This document shows positions 38,706 through 50,129 of a stretch of DNA of 64,000 bases, one piece after another. The notes below the pieces were generated by a model. It did not search any database and was not told the DNA's origin. It saw only the letters and a list, made by a program, of their open reading frames with translations. The stretch is from Eublepharis macularius. Lineage: Eukaryota; Chordata; Lepidosauria; Squamata; Eublepharidae. The position numbers were made by a program, and so were the translations under genes. Numbering within the stretch: the stretch's first letter is position 1; the number at the start of each line of letters is the position of its first letter. Where the stretch lies: assembly GCF_028583425.1 (NCBI RefSeq), contig NC_072800.1, forward strand, positions 94,333,001 to 94,397,000. Reading direction: 5' to 3'.

Positions 38706-38940
38706 AACTGCCGTAGCATAGTGTTTAAGTGGTTTGGCTAGAAATCAGCTCTCTGATGGTTTGAATCCCTCCACTGCCACGGGCTCTGCCAGGTGGCCTT
38801 GGGCCCAGCCACTCCTCTTAGCCCCAGCCCCACAACGGTATGGTGGGAATAATAACCACACTGAGCTGTTTCACTGCTCTGAATGAGCATTCATCTGTCC
38901 TGAAAGGTGGCATATAAGCACACTGTTATTACTATTATAA
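38706..38940 (+). mobile_element. tRNA-derived SINE, family 2
   Basis: Head TAGCATAGTGTTTAAGTGG and B box GGTTTGAATCCC, then GGTGGCCTTGGGCCC and a tail ending in TTATTACTATTAT. Confidence 0.75.
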
Positions 38941-39509
38941 ATTTTCACTTAACTGGCCTTCTCCAGAGGTCCAGAAAAGCGAGAGCTACTTCCAATTTTC
39001 AAATATAATTTGAAATCTGTCAATATAATTTCCTCTCTGCTTAAAAATTTTACAGGATGGCCCAATGCTGATATTTTAAAGAAACTTAATGGGTGTTAAC
39101 CAACAGGTCACTATTAGCAGTGCTAAATTTTTCTCAGTGGCCTGCAGAATTCGTGGTGCAATTTTATGAATGGATTTTAAATTTTAACTATTGGACATTG
39201 GTAGGACCAATTCTATTTTCCTATGACTTCACTATATAGTTCTTGTTTCTGATCTGTACTGGTAGACCACCGAATCAAGAAATTGATTGATTGAATACAG
39301 CAAGCGAGCAGCACGCTGTCCTAGCTCAACAAATAGGGACCCATCACACCCACCACTTAAGGGACACGAACATCACTCTTGCGGCTGAAAGGCCAATTCC
39401 TTGTGGAAACATCTTCAGTCGTTAGGCAGGGATTTTTTCTTTGGGTCTGGATTTAGTTGGCACAAAGCTGGCTGCCACTTCCACCAACCAGACTCGGGAG
39501 GCGTAAAGA

Positions 39510-41000
39510 GCCCCTCAGCTATGCATGGAGGAGGGAGCCCCGGCAAGCGACCCTCCTGCGCTGAAGAAGAGGAAGGCGCCCTGGGCCTGCAGCCGACCCA
39601 TTCCCGGGGCCTCCCAGGCCAGCCGTCCGGCTGCCATCGCCCCCGGCCCCGGGCTGCAGCCTCGGCTTTTCCGGCGGCCTCCCGCCCAAGCCCTGGAGCG
39701 AAGCCCCGCAGCCAAGGAGCCGGGTCCCAGGCCGCGCCTGCAGCCGCCGGATCGGAGGCCAGGCCCGCCCGGCAGTTCTGGGAACGGCAGTAGGCGGCGG
39801 CGGCGGCCTCGGGGGCCGGCAGAGGCCTTCCTGGCGCTGGCCTCCGGGGTGGGCCCCCTCGGCCGGCGGGCGGTGCCCCGGAGCCCCCCGGCCCGCTCAG
39901 CGCTCTCTGGCCCGCGCGCCGCTTCGCCTGACGCGTTTGCCCCGGCAGGCCACGGGGAAGGGGCGGCCTACCTGCGTGGCCCTCGCTCGCTCGCTGGCTC
40001 CGGGGCCGGCTTCGCGTCTGCCCCCGAGGCGCCAGCAGGGCCTGCCTCCATCGCCGCGCCAGCCAGCCAGCTTCACCGGTGGGAGCTGCGCGGCGGCGCG
40101 CGGACGGAGCTTCAGAACGCCCGACAGGCCACGCCTCCCCGTCCCGCCCGGGCAAAGCCGCACCGGCCGAAGCGCCGCCTGCCGGGCTGCCGGAGAGCCG
40201 AGGGAGGGGCCCCGAGACACCGCCCCCCCTTCCGCCGTCCCTCGGTGTGACCCCGTTGCCTTGGAGAGGAGGCAGGAAGCCCCGCCCCCTCCGCTTTCGC
40301 CCGCTCCGGCTCCCTCCAGGTACCGGAAGTGGCTCTCCGCCGAGCGCCTGCTGGGAGTTGTAGTCCCGGAGCCTGAGAGGGAAAGCGGCGCACCGGCCGG
40401 CCCCGAGCCAGCCGCCCATTCAAGCGCCCCCCGCCGCCGGCCGCGCGTCTCGGGGAGCGGAGCGAGCCGCGACGAGGGGACGGAGGCGGCGGAGGAGGAG
40501 GTCGGTGGCCGCGGAGGAGGGGAGCGCGAGAGGCTCCCGTGGTTCGGCGGGGCGGCCGAGGGATGCGGGGGAGGCTGCGCGGGGCTGCCGCCTCGGCCTG
40601 GGCCGGCCCCCCCTTGAGAGCCCGGGCGGGGCGAGGGGCGAGGCTGGGCGGCGGGCCCGAGGGGAGCCAGGGGCGGGCGGGCGGGCGGGCGGTGGGGCAG
40701 GCGGAGGGCCCGGCTCGCTCCCGGCAGCATCCCCAGCGCGGAGGGAGGCGGAGGAGCCCCGGGAGCCGCTGCCGGCCAGGGCGGGCGAAGCTGGCCGGGA
40801 GGGTCTGCAGGCGGTGCGAGGGCGGCAACGGCATCGCGCAGGCCGGGTGGGTCGGCCCTTCGGGGGCTGCTCGCCCGGCCCGGCCTGGCCCGGCCCGGCG
40901 CCTCTGGGCGCTGCTGCGCGTGTTCTCCGGGGCAAGAGCTGCAGATGTCATAGGGTCGCCGACTGTGGGCTGGGGCATCCCTGGGGCGGGTGCTGAGGGG
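39510..41000. promoter_or_regulatory. Orphan CpG island, probable divergent promoter
   Basis: A third GC-rich island between the KANSL1-like gene and DHX30. It has an ETS site ACCGGAAGT at 40322-40330 and a ZNF143-type site at 40346-40364. I cannot assign a gene. It may be an upstream DHX30 promoter, since mammalian DHX30 has more than one first exon, or the start of unknown transcripts on either strand. Confidence 0.65.
40346..40364 (-). promoter_or_regulatory. ZNF143/THAP11-type site
   Basis: On the minus strand the site reads ACTACAACTCCCAGCAGGC, a complete match to the ZNF143 (SBS) pattern ACTACA-TCCCA-GC found at many divergent promoters. Confidence 0.8.
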
Positions 41001-41196
41001 CTTGCGGAGAGGAGGGGTCTTAGCAGGGCTTGAAGGCCGGAGCCCCCCTCCAGGGGGCTGGGCTCCGGAGCCTGGGACCCGTCAGGATCCCCGGAGATCT
41101 CCAGGCCAGCCCTGGGGGTTGGCAACCTGGTGCGAGCGCCGAATGCTTCTGGCTGACAAAAGCCTGTGCCGTGCCCCAGCAGCCTTTCTTTTCTAG

Positions 41197-41403
41197 GGCT
41201 GCCATGTGCTACCGGGGCTGTCTCTTCGGCATGGTGCAGGAAATAATAGTGTGGTGTCTGGTGCAGGTCGAAATCCAGGGTTGGAGCGGTTGGCCCAGAG
41301 GGTTAGGAGGCACCTTTGGCCTGGGAGTTTGGATCAGTTTCCATCAGAAGAAGCCTATGCAGTGGGGATTCTGGGAAATCTTTCCGAGGAAATCTTGTTA
41401 ACT
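41197..41403 (+). other. Possible terminal exon of an unknown plus-strand gene
   Basis: Follows a good acceptor (CTTTCTTTTCTAG). In phase 0 it is open for 68 codons to a TAA, with segments RLAQRVRRHLWPGSLDQ and EEAYAVGILGNLSEEILLT of protein-like composition. An AATAAA lies at 41604-41609 with GT-rich sequence after it. The first exon would lie in the CpG island just upstream, but I could not fix a donor. Family unknown. Confidence 0.3.
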
Positions 41404-42439
41404 TGAATACATATACGGACTTGAATACATATGCATCTATCCATTCTTGGTTTCAGAATTTGTGGCTGCCCGGAACTTAATGAAAAGACTCCTTTCATGA
41501 CTGCTATGGTTCCATAGAAATCTAGATTTCTTGTCTGTAGAAAAAACTGTTGGTGCTGTTCTGCAGGTTTGGGGGAAGAACCCCCACAGCAAGAAGGGTT
41601 TGGAATAAAAGTACAGGTTGGGGATCCATAAGTTTGCCTGAGAGAGATTCTGAAGACGCCTGGATGGGGCATAGGATCTAACTGACTAGAAGCTCTCAAA
41701 CATAAAGCTTGACTCTCGATCATCAGACCTGCCAAGAATGTACACAGCTCCAGAGCTGTGTCTCAAATGCTAGCATGAGTTTGCAGCACGGCACTTGAGC
41801 AGATGTCCTCCCGAGAACTGTGAAAACTAGGATGAGAGAGGGTGAAAGCCACGCTGTCCCCTCCGTTATTTGCAGAGGTTTGCATATGGACAGCCCAAAT
41901 CTATTCCAGTTTCAATCTACTGCATCTATTCTGGGCCATGGAGAGAATATGAGGTAGTAGCTGGGAGTGCTTGTGATGGGCAAACTCCTCAAAACTGGGT
42001 TTTGAATTTGCAGATGAGTTTATAATGAGCAGGTAGCAGGTTTATAATGAGGGGCAGCAAACGAGTTGGGGTGGGAGAGCAGAAGGCGTTTCAGCACACG
42101 CAGGTTTTTCTCACTCTGTATGGGAAATTGCATCTTCCTGTCTTAAACATCCAAGAGCAGTATCTTCCGTTGCCTCTGGTTGCGCTTGTTGTGAAGGCCT
42201 TTGAGTATCAGGTGCACACTCTAAACGTGCCTTCGTGCTTTGTGCGCTATTGCCAAACATGGATTGGTCGCGCATGAAGATCATACTGCTTGCATCTCTT
42301 TAACTCTCTCAAGGCAAAGTTCTGACAGCCGTGGCTGGGGCAGTGGTCATTACATTCAGGTGGACAGAGACATGTTTTCTGTGTGCCTCTTCTCCAGTGC
42401 CCTTAAACAGGAGCTTCATCAGCATAAATTAGTGTGTAA

Positions 42440-44170
42440 TGATGCCTCCTGGAATATAAGTGAAGCGGAAGAAATGCTTAATACACCAACTGGTTCACCT
42501 ATGGACCTTTTTGACCACTTCCAATGATGGCTGTCGACAGAGTTCTGGCATCTGTGAAGGCCACTACTCATGCACTGGATCCTGCCTATCTTGGCTGCTA
42601 AAATCATGCAAAGGCCACATTAATGAATCCTTGAAGTCTATCATAAATAAGACATTGGCTCAAGGTGCTTTTCCTTGGCTACTCAGAGGCAGTTATCCCC
42701 CTGCTACTTAAAAAATTGTCCATAGGCCAAAATGATGTAGCCAGTTGTTCCCAATCTCTAATCTGCCCTTTCTAGGCAAGTGATTGAGGAAGCAGTAGCA
42801 GACTAAATCCAGATCTTTGATAACTCTGGTGCTCACCTTTTCAGTCTGGGTTCAGGCCACGCTGTGGAACAGAGGTTGCTCCGGTAGCTTTAGCTGATGA
42901 CCTCAGTCTGATTGTAGACAAAGGCCATGCTGCTTTGTTGCGCCCCCTAGATCTTTAACACAGCAGGCCGTGCCGTCCTATTGAGGCGTTTGGAGACGGA
43001 AGCAAGTATCAGGGGATGTGTCTTGGGCTGGTTTAAATCACTGCTCATGGAACAGACTCAAAGAGGAGTTGTTGGAGACCATCTGTCTTCATTGTGAGAA
43101 TTATCTTGCAGGGTTCCATAGGGCACAATCTTGCCCCTTGTGTTATTCAACCTCTGTGTAAATTCTTTAGGAGACATCCCTCGTAGCTATGCAATTGGAT
43201 GTCATCAGTATGCAGATGACACCCAGCTCTGTTTCGTCGCTATCCAAATCACCAGGAGGCGCAGTTAAAGATCTTTGGTTGCTGCCTGACCGTGATGATG
43301 GTTGGGGAGATAGGTATCTTGAAGGACATCGTGCGCCCCCCCCTTCTGCTGGAGTTCAGTTGGCCCTTGCAGAGCTGAGGGGTTATGTGGGGTTCAGCAC
43401 TACTGCTGAGGAAAAAAGAGCCCTCTGCAAACTGTCTAGCCCAGAAGGTGGTCCTCTACAATTGACACAGCTGATCCATCCACCTGGATTCACAGCATGG
43501 TAACATTAAGGCATTAAGTGCAGAAGTATCCCCTCAAAGTCAACTCAGAGACTCCAGAAGGTGCAGAACACGGCAGCGCAGTTACTATCAGAGGCTGGGC
43601 GGAACAGGCATATTACTCCCACGACATTGGCTACCTATCAGATACTTGGCTCAATTCAAGACATTGGCTATCACATAGAAAAAACCCTTTATGGCTTTGG
43701 TCCCTCATATCTGCAGGACCTCCTCTTTCCCTGTGCTCCGCCATGGCAGCTTTGCTCATTTGAACAGGGTCTTCGGCAGGTGGCACCCATCTTATGGAGT
43801 GGCCCGCCTGATGAGATTAGGAGAGCCATGGTCTCCTGGCTTTCCACAAACTATGCAAAACTGAATGATTCAGGAGGGATTTTTTTACACAGGTAGAAGG
43901 GCTGTAAAGGAAATGATCCAGAGATACACTTTGGTTCAGGAACAAGGGCTGTGGAGTATACTGCTGTTTACCTCTTGCGTAGCTTCTGCGTCTAATGGCT
44001 AGTGCTTTATCTCAGCTCTGTATTCAGATTTGCGTGTATGCAAATTTCAGTAGTCTGTAACTTATTGCATTGTTTTGAATGTCTGTTGAGTTGATTGTAT
44101 TGACTTCACACTATGTAATCTGCCTTGCGTCTCAGTGAGAAAGGCGCACTATAAATAACGTACATTTAAT
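42440..44170 (+). mobile_element. Degenerate CR1 LINE with RT remnants and 3' end
   Basis: Broken frames give the RT sequence in order: GFRPRCGTE-type block near 42850, HQYADDTQL (the RT catalytic YADD box) near 43200, QNTAAQLLSEAG near 43560, WSGPPDEIRRAMVSWLSTNY near 43800, and the 3' tail CTTGCGTCTCAGTGAGAAAG near 44125. Many frameshifts and stops; inactive. Confidence 0.85.
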
Positions 44171-44366
44171 TTTTTTTTTAAAGCCTGCTTCAGTTTCATA
44201 CTGTGTACTGCAGTGAGAAGACTGTTGAATTAGGATCTGGGACATCCAGGCTTAAATCTCCATTGTGCTGTGGAAATTATTTTGTTTTTAATTACCTTTA
44301 TTGGCATTAAATTAAACAAGCCTGTATTTTGATATACAAAATAGAATCAGAATTTATATCCTGATT

Positions 44367-44588
44367 GGTTGTTGTGGGTTTTCCGGGCTGTATTGCCGTG
44401 GTCTTGGCATTGTAGTTCCTGACGTTTCGCCAGCAGCTGAGAGATCTCTGTCTTTTGGTGCTACACCTCTGAAGATGCCAGCCACAGCTGCTGGCGAAAC
44501 GTCAGGAACTGCAATGCCAAGACCACGGCAATACAGCCCGGAAAACCCACAACAACCATCGTTCTCCGGCCGTGAAAGCCTTCGACAA
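44367..44588. mobile_element. Foldback repeat, family B, with 12-bp target duplication
   Basis: Arms of about 85 bp begin GTTGTTGTGGGTTTTCCGGG and return inverted after a centre with CACCTCTGAAGATGCCAGCC. One end carries an extra non-palindromic tail (CCGTGAAAGCCTTCGACAA). It is flanked by a perfect 12-bp direct repeat TATATCCTGATT at 44355-44366 and 44589-44600. Confidence 0.85.
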
Positions 44589-44642
44589 TATATCCTGATT
44601 CTTATAGCAATTATAAAAGAAATCTCACTACTGAGGGGGAAT

Positions 44643-44765
44643 TTATTTTATTCTTTATTTACATCATTTCCAGTCTGCCGTTCTCATTGAGACTCAAGGA
44701 GGATTACATAGTGAAAATCAAATACAATCAACCAGATGGGATATCCAAAAGGTTAGTAGAGTTTG
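44643..44765 (-). repeat. CR1 LINE 3' tail fragment
   Basis: Minus-strand copy of the CR1 tail (GTTCTCATTGAGACTCAAGG), directly after foldback B. Confidence 0.65.
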
Positions 44766-44784
44766 GATTGCATGTTCCTGAGAC

Positions 44785-44915
44785 AGCCACAAACCCAGGC
44801 TAATCTACCTCACAGGGTTGTTGTAGAAATAAAATGGAAGAGAGAACAACAATGTTAGCTGCGTTGGGTTCCTGTTGGGGAGAAAGGCAGGGTATAAATG
44901 AAATACATAAATGTG
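44785..44915 (+). repeat. SINE 3' tail
   Basis: CTCACAGGGTTGTTGTAGAA then GGGGAGAAAGGCAGGGTATA, a common squamate SINE end; the tRNA-like head is missing. Confidence 0.55.
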
Positions 44916-44959
44916 TTATTGGCAGTTAAATCTGGGGAGGTGACTCCTCATCTGTTTAT

Positions 44960-45582
44960 GACAGTGAAGTAAGAAACATTGAATACTATAAAGAATATAT
45001 AAACATAAAGGGAGACTGCAATGAAGAAATCCGAAGAAGACTGAGAATTGAAAGAGCAGCTGTGAGGGAGCTAGAGAAGATCCTTAAAGATAAAGATGTC
45101 TCTCTGGGAACCAAGATAGAGATAATCCAAACTATGATATTCCCTATTGCTATGTATGGATGTGAAAGCTGGACAGTGAAGAAAGCTGACAGGAAGAAAA
45201 TTGATTCATTTGAAATGTGATACTGGAGGAGAGGTTTGTGGATACCATGGACAGCCAAAAAAATAAGTGGGTACTAGATCAAGTTGAGCCTGGATTCTCC
45301 CTAGAAGCTAAAATGACAAAACTAAGGCTATAGAACTTTGGTCACATCATGAGAAGACAAGATTCTCTGGAAAAGTCAATAATGCTAGGAACAGTGGAAG
45401 GCAGCAGGAAAAGAGGAAGCCCTAAAACGAGATGGCTGGACTCAATCAAAGAAGCCACGTCCTCCAGTTTGCAGGATCTGAGCAAGTCTGTTAAGGAGGG
45501 GACATTTTGGAGGTCTTTCCTTCATAGGGTTGCCGTAAGTCGGAGGCGATTTGATGGCACATCATACACACCCACAAACATA
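44960..45582 (+). mobile_element. Bov-B (RTE) LINE fragment
   Basis: Translates to ERAAVRELEKILKDKDVSL, PIAMYGCESWTVKKADRK and, after frameshifts, MRRQDSLEKSIMLGTVEG and TRWLDSIKEA, the C-terminus of Bov-B reverse transcriptase. It ends with GTAAGTCGGAGGCGATTTG and CACACA-like repeats. Several stops; inactive. Supports a squamate origin of the sequence. Confidence 0.85.
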
Positions 45583-46049
45583 AAGAAAGGTGTACTTGAT
45601 ATGTCTACTAAACATGAATTAGCTGAGAAGCCACCTCCAGTCATCTTGAGTGGATGTCCTCTCAGAGAGTAATCTCCAGCAGGTCTGCTCGGAATCCTCC
45701 CGAGGTCTGTTCAAGGGGCGTAATGCCGAGAAGTTGTCCTTGGAATTGGTACCTAAGTGTAAGATGAATTACAACTATCTTTACTCTTTATATTTTAAAT
45801 CTGTATGTTGATCTAGGCAAGGCTCAACAAATCCCTGGAGCCTGGACATTTCATGGTGCTGCCCACTGTGTTCCTCTGCCATTTAGTGTAAGCACCTCTT
45901 CATGACTCTCGGTAGAAGTACAAGGTTTACTTAGGTGAGGGATAGAGGTTAGCTTTCTGTTGGGATGACAACCAGCATAACCCATATTTATTTATACATC
46001 ACAATACTTTTGTTACAGCTTTTAAGAATGGAAATAAAGAGTTTAGGAT

Positions 46050-46275
46050 AACAACAACAGCATTTGTTTTATAAACTGCCCTTCAGGACAAGTTATGGCC
46101 CACTCAGAGCGGTTTACAAAGTGTTATTATTATCCTCATGACAATCACCTTGTGAGGTGGGTGGGGCTGAGAGAGCCGTGACTGAGCCAAGGTCACCCAG
46201 CTGGCTTCAAGCGGAGAATCAAGCCCGGTTCTCCAGATTAGAGTCCGGCCACTCTTAACCACTACACCAAAATGG
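46050..46275 (-). mobile_element. tRNA-derived SINE, family 2
   Basis: Minus-strand head TTTGGTGTAGTGGTTAAGAG (A box) and GGGCTTGATTCTCC (B box), then GCTGGGTGACCTTGGCTC. Confidence 0.8.
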
Positions 46276-46452
46276 GAGCAATAATGAGAAAGTATGGTCA
46301 TTAAAATATAAATCCCTGAAGGCTGAAAAATGAATCTGGCTTCTAAATTTCTGGGCCGGTTCCTAAAGCCAAAGAAAATCTGTCAAGGCCTGGATATAGG
46401 GATTAAAAGCCAGTAGAACAGCTCAGCATTCAGGTGAAGCACTGAATGATTG

Positions 46453-46531
46453 TGAGTGAGTGAGTGAGTGAGTGAGTGAGTGAGTGAGTGAGTGAGTGAG
46501 TGAGTGAGTGAGTGAGTGAGTGAGTGAGTGA
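46453..46531. repeat. (TGAG)n microsatellite followed by a C run
   Basis: About 19 TGAG units, then 11 C at 46532-46542. It creates a spurious repeated frame (LTHS) on the minus strand. Confidence 0.97.
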
Positions 46532-47664
46532 CCCCCCCCCCCAATGTGTTCTTGAACAAAATGGCTTAATGTACTATAGTTTTTTACAGAAATTTTCAGG
46601 TCAAACTGTTGGTGGGTCTCAGTGAAAGGGCATTGGGTGGGGTGGGGGGAATACAGCTGCACAGCATCACAGACTGCTGCCCCCCCTCCCCAGGACACCT
46701 TTTCTTCTGGATTTAAAGAGCTATTAATTCTTTTTAAATGGACAGCATTGTAAAAAAGCTGTTTGGATAAGACCATGTTAGGAATATGATTTCTACAGCG
46801 TATGGCAGTGTACAAGTGGCTTTCCATTTCTTTTTCATCCTTCCGACAGCCCTGTGAAATGAATTGGGCTGAGAGAATGCATCTTGTTCAAGCCCCATGC
46901 AGAAAAAGCTTCGGACGTCAGCATGGCTTGGTCTCCCTAACATCTATAGCATTGTACATCAGGGCCGGCAGCAGAAGAAAGAGGGTGGCTTGCGTTTTGT
47001 GTGAAGTGCTCCAGGAGAAAGACTTCCATATACTTAAGCACGCGGCTTTGCTGTGCTGTTACACTGAAGTTTGTGAGCTGGTTCTGCATCCCACGTTGTC
47101 ATAAGTAATCACTTGCCTGTAAGCGCATTCCTGAGAAACTGAGCTGATAGAACCCTAAATTTGCCCTTCAGAATCCATCATATAATTTGCGTCTCTAGCA
47201 TGCTCAGTGTCTCTGGCTGTGATCGCTAAGTCCTGTGCTGTCCAGATCATGAGGGCCAATATTCCTCTGACTTGGAAACCCTACGCCAAAAAAAAAAAGC
47301 CCCCTCCCATGTAGGTGAGGTGAGGAACAGCATACGGCTTTCAGCTTCTCTCTGGCATGCCTGCATGACGGTCTGAGCTGGGTCGAAGAAGGCTGGCTCA
47401 GAGAGGAAAGGAATGGAGACTGAAGATGGAATATTTGAGCTGGGCGAGCTGAGAAGCCATCTTTTCTCAGGACTCGGTGCATCAGCCGGCGACCCAAGAG
47501 CCAGTCAGGGCCAAGCTGTTGATGAGCGTTTCAGCTGTGTGAAAATTTAGGGAGGGAATTGAGAGCCTGTCTGAGAACAGCCTCCCAAGGGAACTCCGAG
47601 ACTGCTCCACAGGCCTTATTCATCAGCCCAGCCGGCACATATCTACCCAGGCCAGAGCCTGGAA

Positions 47665-47715
47665 TGTATTTTATTTACGTTATTTATCAGCTGCCATTCT
47701 CACTGAGACTCACAG
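47665..47715 (-). repeat. CR1 LINE 3' tail fragment
   Basis: Short minus copy of the tail (CATTCTCACTGAGACTCAC). Confidence 0.5.
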
Positions 47716-48189
47716 TATGGGAGCTCTGCTATTCTGTCTTGCATCTGGTCAGCCTAATTTTGTTGTCCATTAGATACTTTGTGTGTGAGGCGGGGGTGGG
47801 GGTGGGGATAATTCTTCTCTTGGAGCTGTCATCTACACCCTTGAACCTAGTTGTGACAGTGGTAACTCAGCAGGGCCTTTCACAGTACTTGTGGCAAACT
47901 ATAGGCTAAGTGTCAGATGTTGCTATGCTTTGTATCACCAGCAGGTTCAACTTTAACATCGTTTAGGAAATCCCATTTGCTCCTCAGCTATTATTTACGC
48001 ATTTGGAATAAGTGAAGAATGTTTGGCAAAACAAGGTCTTGCTTGTAGTCCAGTCCTCCTGAGTTGCAATGCTAGTAACAATCACTGCATTGATGTGTTA
48101 GTTGGGGGCAGCCAAGCAGCTGTTCCCCTCGTCCTTCTCCCACATTTAAGTCCTAGCCAATATCAGCGCAAGCAAGATGGAAAATTAGC

Positions 48190-48400
48190 CCTGGCCTTTA
48201 GGCTGCAGAACTCCTGCAATGGCCTTCCTCTGTAGTTCTAACTGGAGCTTCCCGGTTAACTTAGATGGGAGGCCAATGCATAGAGCATTACAATAGTCAC
48301 ACCTTGATGTTACCTCAGCATGGATCCAGGTGGCCAGGTCGGCCGTGTCGAGGTAAGAAGCCATCTTCCAGGCCACAGTGAGGTTGTAGAAAGCATTTTT
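48190..48400 (-). mobile_element. CR1 LINE RT fragment
   Basis: The minus strand encodes YLDTADLATWIHAEVTSR and DYCNALCIGLPSKLTGKLQ, a CR1 RT thumb/C-terminal block. The homologous block recurs on the plus strand at 48640. Confidence 0.8.
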
Positions 48401-48457
48401 TTACCTGCCTTAATTTGTCTAGGCTGGAAAGTGGCCCCCTATTTCAACATGGCTGAT

Positions 48458-48630
48458 CAGGGCCGATTCCAGATGACTAACCTTAAGGCGCTTCATGCCG
48501 CCCTCTTCTGGATCGCGATGGGGAAAATGCGAAATATCGCGTTTCCTTGCACGAGTTTTGCGTGTCGTCGCGCGATCCGGAAGAGGGCGGCATGAAGGGC
48601 CTTAAGGTTAGTTATCTGGAATCGGCCCTG
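48458..48630. mobile_element. Foldback repeat, family D (60-bp arms)
   Basis: CAGGGCCGATTCCAG at the left end returns inverted at 48630. The arms are about 60 bp with about three mismatches, around a CpG-rich loop of about 50 bp. It is inserted into a CR1 copy. No target duplication is clear. Confidence 0.85.
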
Positions 48631-48634
48631 GTCA

Positions 48635-49127
48635 CCTGGATCCATGCCATGGTAACATTGAGACTGGACTACCGGTATACACTGTACATAGGTCTCCCCT
48701 CTAAGTCCACTTCGGGACTGCAGCTCAATTATTATCGGGAGCTAGGAGGAGCGTGGATATGACTCCCATTCTACAGTCACTCCACTGGCTCCACCTATCA
48801 GCTCCCAGGGTCAATTCAAGGTCCTGGCTATCACAAACAAAGCTCTCCATGGCCTCGGTCTGGCATTTCCGTGGGGCTGCCTCTCCCCCTACATATGTTC
48901 TGCCACAGCAGCTTCGCTCATCTGAACAGGGCCTTCTGCAGGTGCCACTTTGCACATGGGCAAAATCAGGAGCTGGCAGTACACGTGCGTTCTCTGCAAT
49001 TCCATCTTATGGAGTGGCCTACCCGACGAGGTCAGGCAAGGTCCCACTCTCTGGGCTTTCCGCAAGTGATGCAAAACTGAAGTATTCAAGAGGACTTTTT
49101 ACTCAGAACTGTTCTGTAAGGAAGTTA
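48635..49127 (+). mobile_element. CR1 LINE RT and 3' fragment
   Basis: Plus-strand broken frames VTWIHAMVTLRLDY, LYIGLPSKSTSGLQL and PILQSLHWLHLSAP, in CR1 order. Interrupted upstream by foldback D and followed by foldback E. Confidence 0.8.
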
Positions 49128-49277
49128 GCTGATTCCAAACACTTTGGATAATGCACTTCCAATCCTCTTTAGAGATCATTTGGAACTGAATTTTTTTAGT
49201 GTGAAACCAAAAATCCACTTCCAAACGATAGCTAAAGTGCATTGAAAGTGCATTATCCAACGTGTGCAGAATCAGCC
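49128..49277. mobile_element. Foldback repeat, family E
   Basis: Imperfect palindrome: GCTGATTCCAAACACTTTGG at the left end returns inverted (with substitutions) near 49277, and GGATAATGCACTTCC/GCATTATCC pairs internally. Inserted at the end of the CR1 fragment. Confidence 0.75.
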
Positions 49278-49399
49278 GTTGTGTCAAAGAGGTGCATCAG
49301 TAACGAAATAGGGACCATAGACTTTCCTATGTGTTTCTGTGCTGTCTGTTGCTTTAAGTAGGATCCTACTGAATAGTTCTATATTGTTTTAATATTTCA

Positions 49400-49569
49400 T
49401 TCTTAGAACTGCAAATGTTCTGTTTCAGCATTTCTTCAATTCTGTGCATTGTATTTCTGCTGTTTTAAATCTTTGCAAATTTGAATTTATATACCCATTA
49501 CATTGTTTATTGAAATATCCTTGAAACTGACTATATTGACTCACACTGTGTAATTTGCCTTGAGTCTCA
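49400..49569 (+). repeat. CR1 LINE 3' UTR, split by foldback C
   Basis: AATTTGCCTTGAGTCTCA at the right end is the CR1 tail. Its continuation with AATGAAATAAATAAATAAA resumes after the palindrome at about 50115. Confidence 0.65.
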
Positions 49570-50114
49570 GAGCCGAAACAGACGAGACAAGTTCCCTCAA
49601 TTCAACCTGGGTTGAACTGCCTCAAGGTTTGACAGGAAATGTAGGCATTTCTCCTTCCCCTCGCTCAGAGGAGGAGGGGGGAGGAGGAGGGCTCCTCTCG
49701 CCCGGCCGCGGCGCGAGGGACTCGAGGAGCCTGGAAAGTGGCGGGGGGATGCTCTTAGGCTGGGCGGCAGCGGTGGCAGCGCTCTTGCTGCTGCCGCTTG
49801 CCGCCGCCGCCTCTCTCGCCGCTGGAGAAGGAAGCCGAGAGGAAGGAGGACGAGAGGAAGAGGCTGGGGCAGGGGGCGGCTGCAGCAAGAGCAACGCTGC
49901 CACCGCGCCCCAGCCTAAGAGCATCCCCCCGCCACTTTCCAGGCTCCTCGAGTCCCTCGCGATTGGGAACGGCGGCGGCTGGGCGAGAGGAGCCCCCCTC
50001 CTCCCCCCTCCTCCTCTGAGCGACAGGAAGGAGAAATGCCTACATTTCCCGTCAAACCTTGAGGCAATTCAACCCAGGTTGAATTGAGGGAACTCGTCTC
50101 GTCTGTTTCGGCTC
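49570..50114. mobile_element. GC-rich 545-bp palindromic element (family C)
   Basis: The left end GAGCCGAAACAGACGAGAC returns inverted at 50114; the two halves pair over about 245 bp each. The interior is as GC-rich as a CpG island and produces long chance frames on both strands. It interrupts a CR1 3' end. No transposase frame and no clear target duplication. Confidence 0.9.
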
Positions 50115-50129
50115 ATAGTGAGATAATGA

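Noticed and set aside
39415..41125. Frames of 160-340 aa in the 39.4-41.1 kb island
   Set aside because: No family resemblance, low complexity, and all frames on both strands are open; treated as composition. The island itself is kept as a promoter candidate.
42240..42527. 95-aa frame near 42.3 kb considered as the alternative DHX30 start exon
   Set aside because: The sequence does not match the known alternative N-terminus and merges into CR1 remnants.
46423..46827. Frame with repeated LTHS units
   Set aside because: Translation of the (TGAG)n microsatellite.
49560..50087. 175-aa plus-strand frame and 100-aa minus frame
   Set aside because: Both lie inside the 545-bp palindrome and read its two arms; not a gene.
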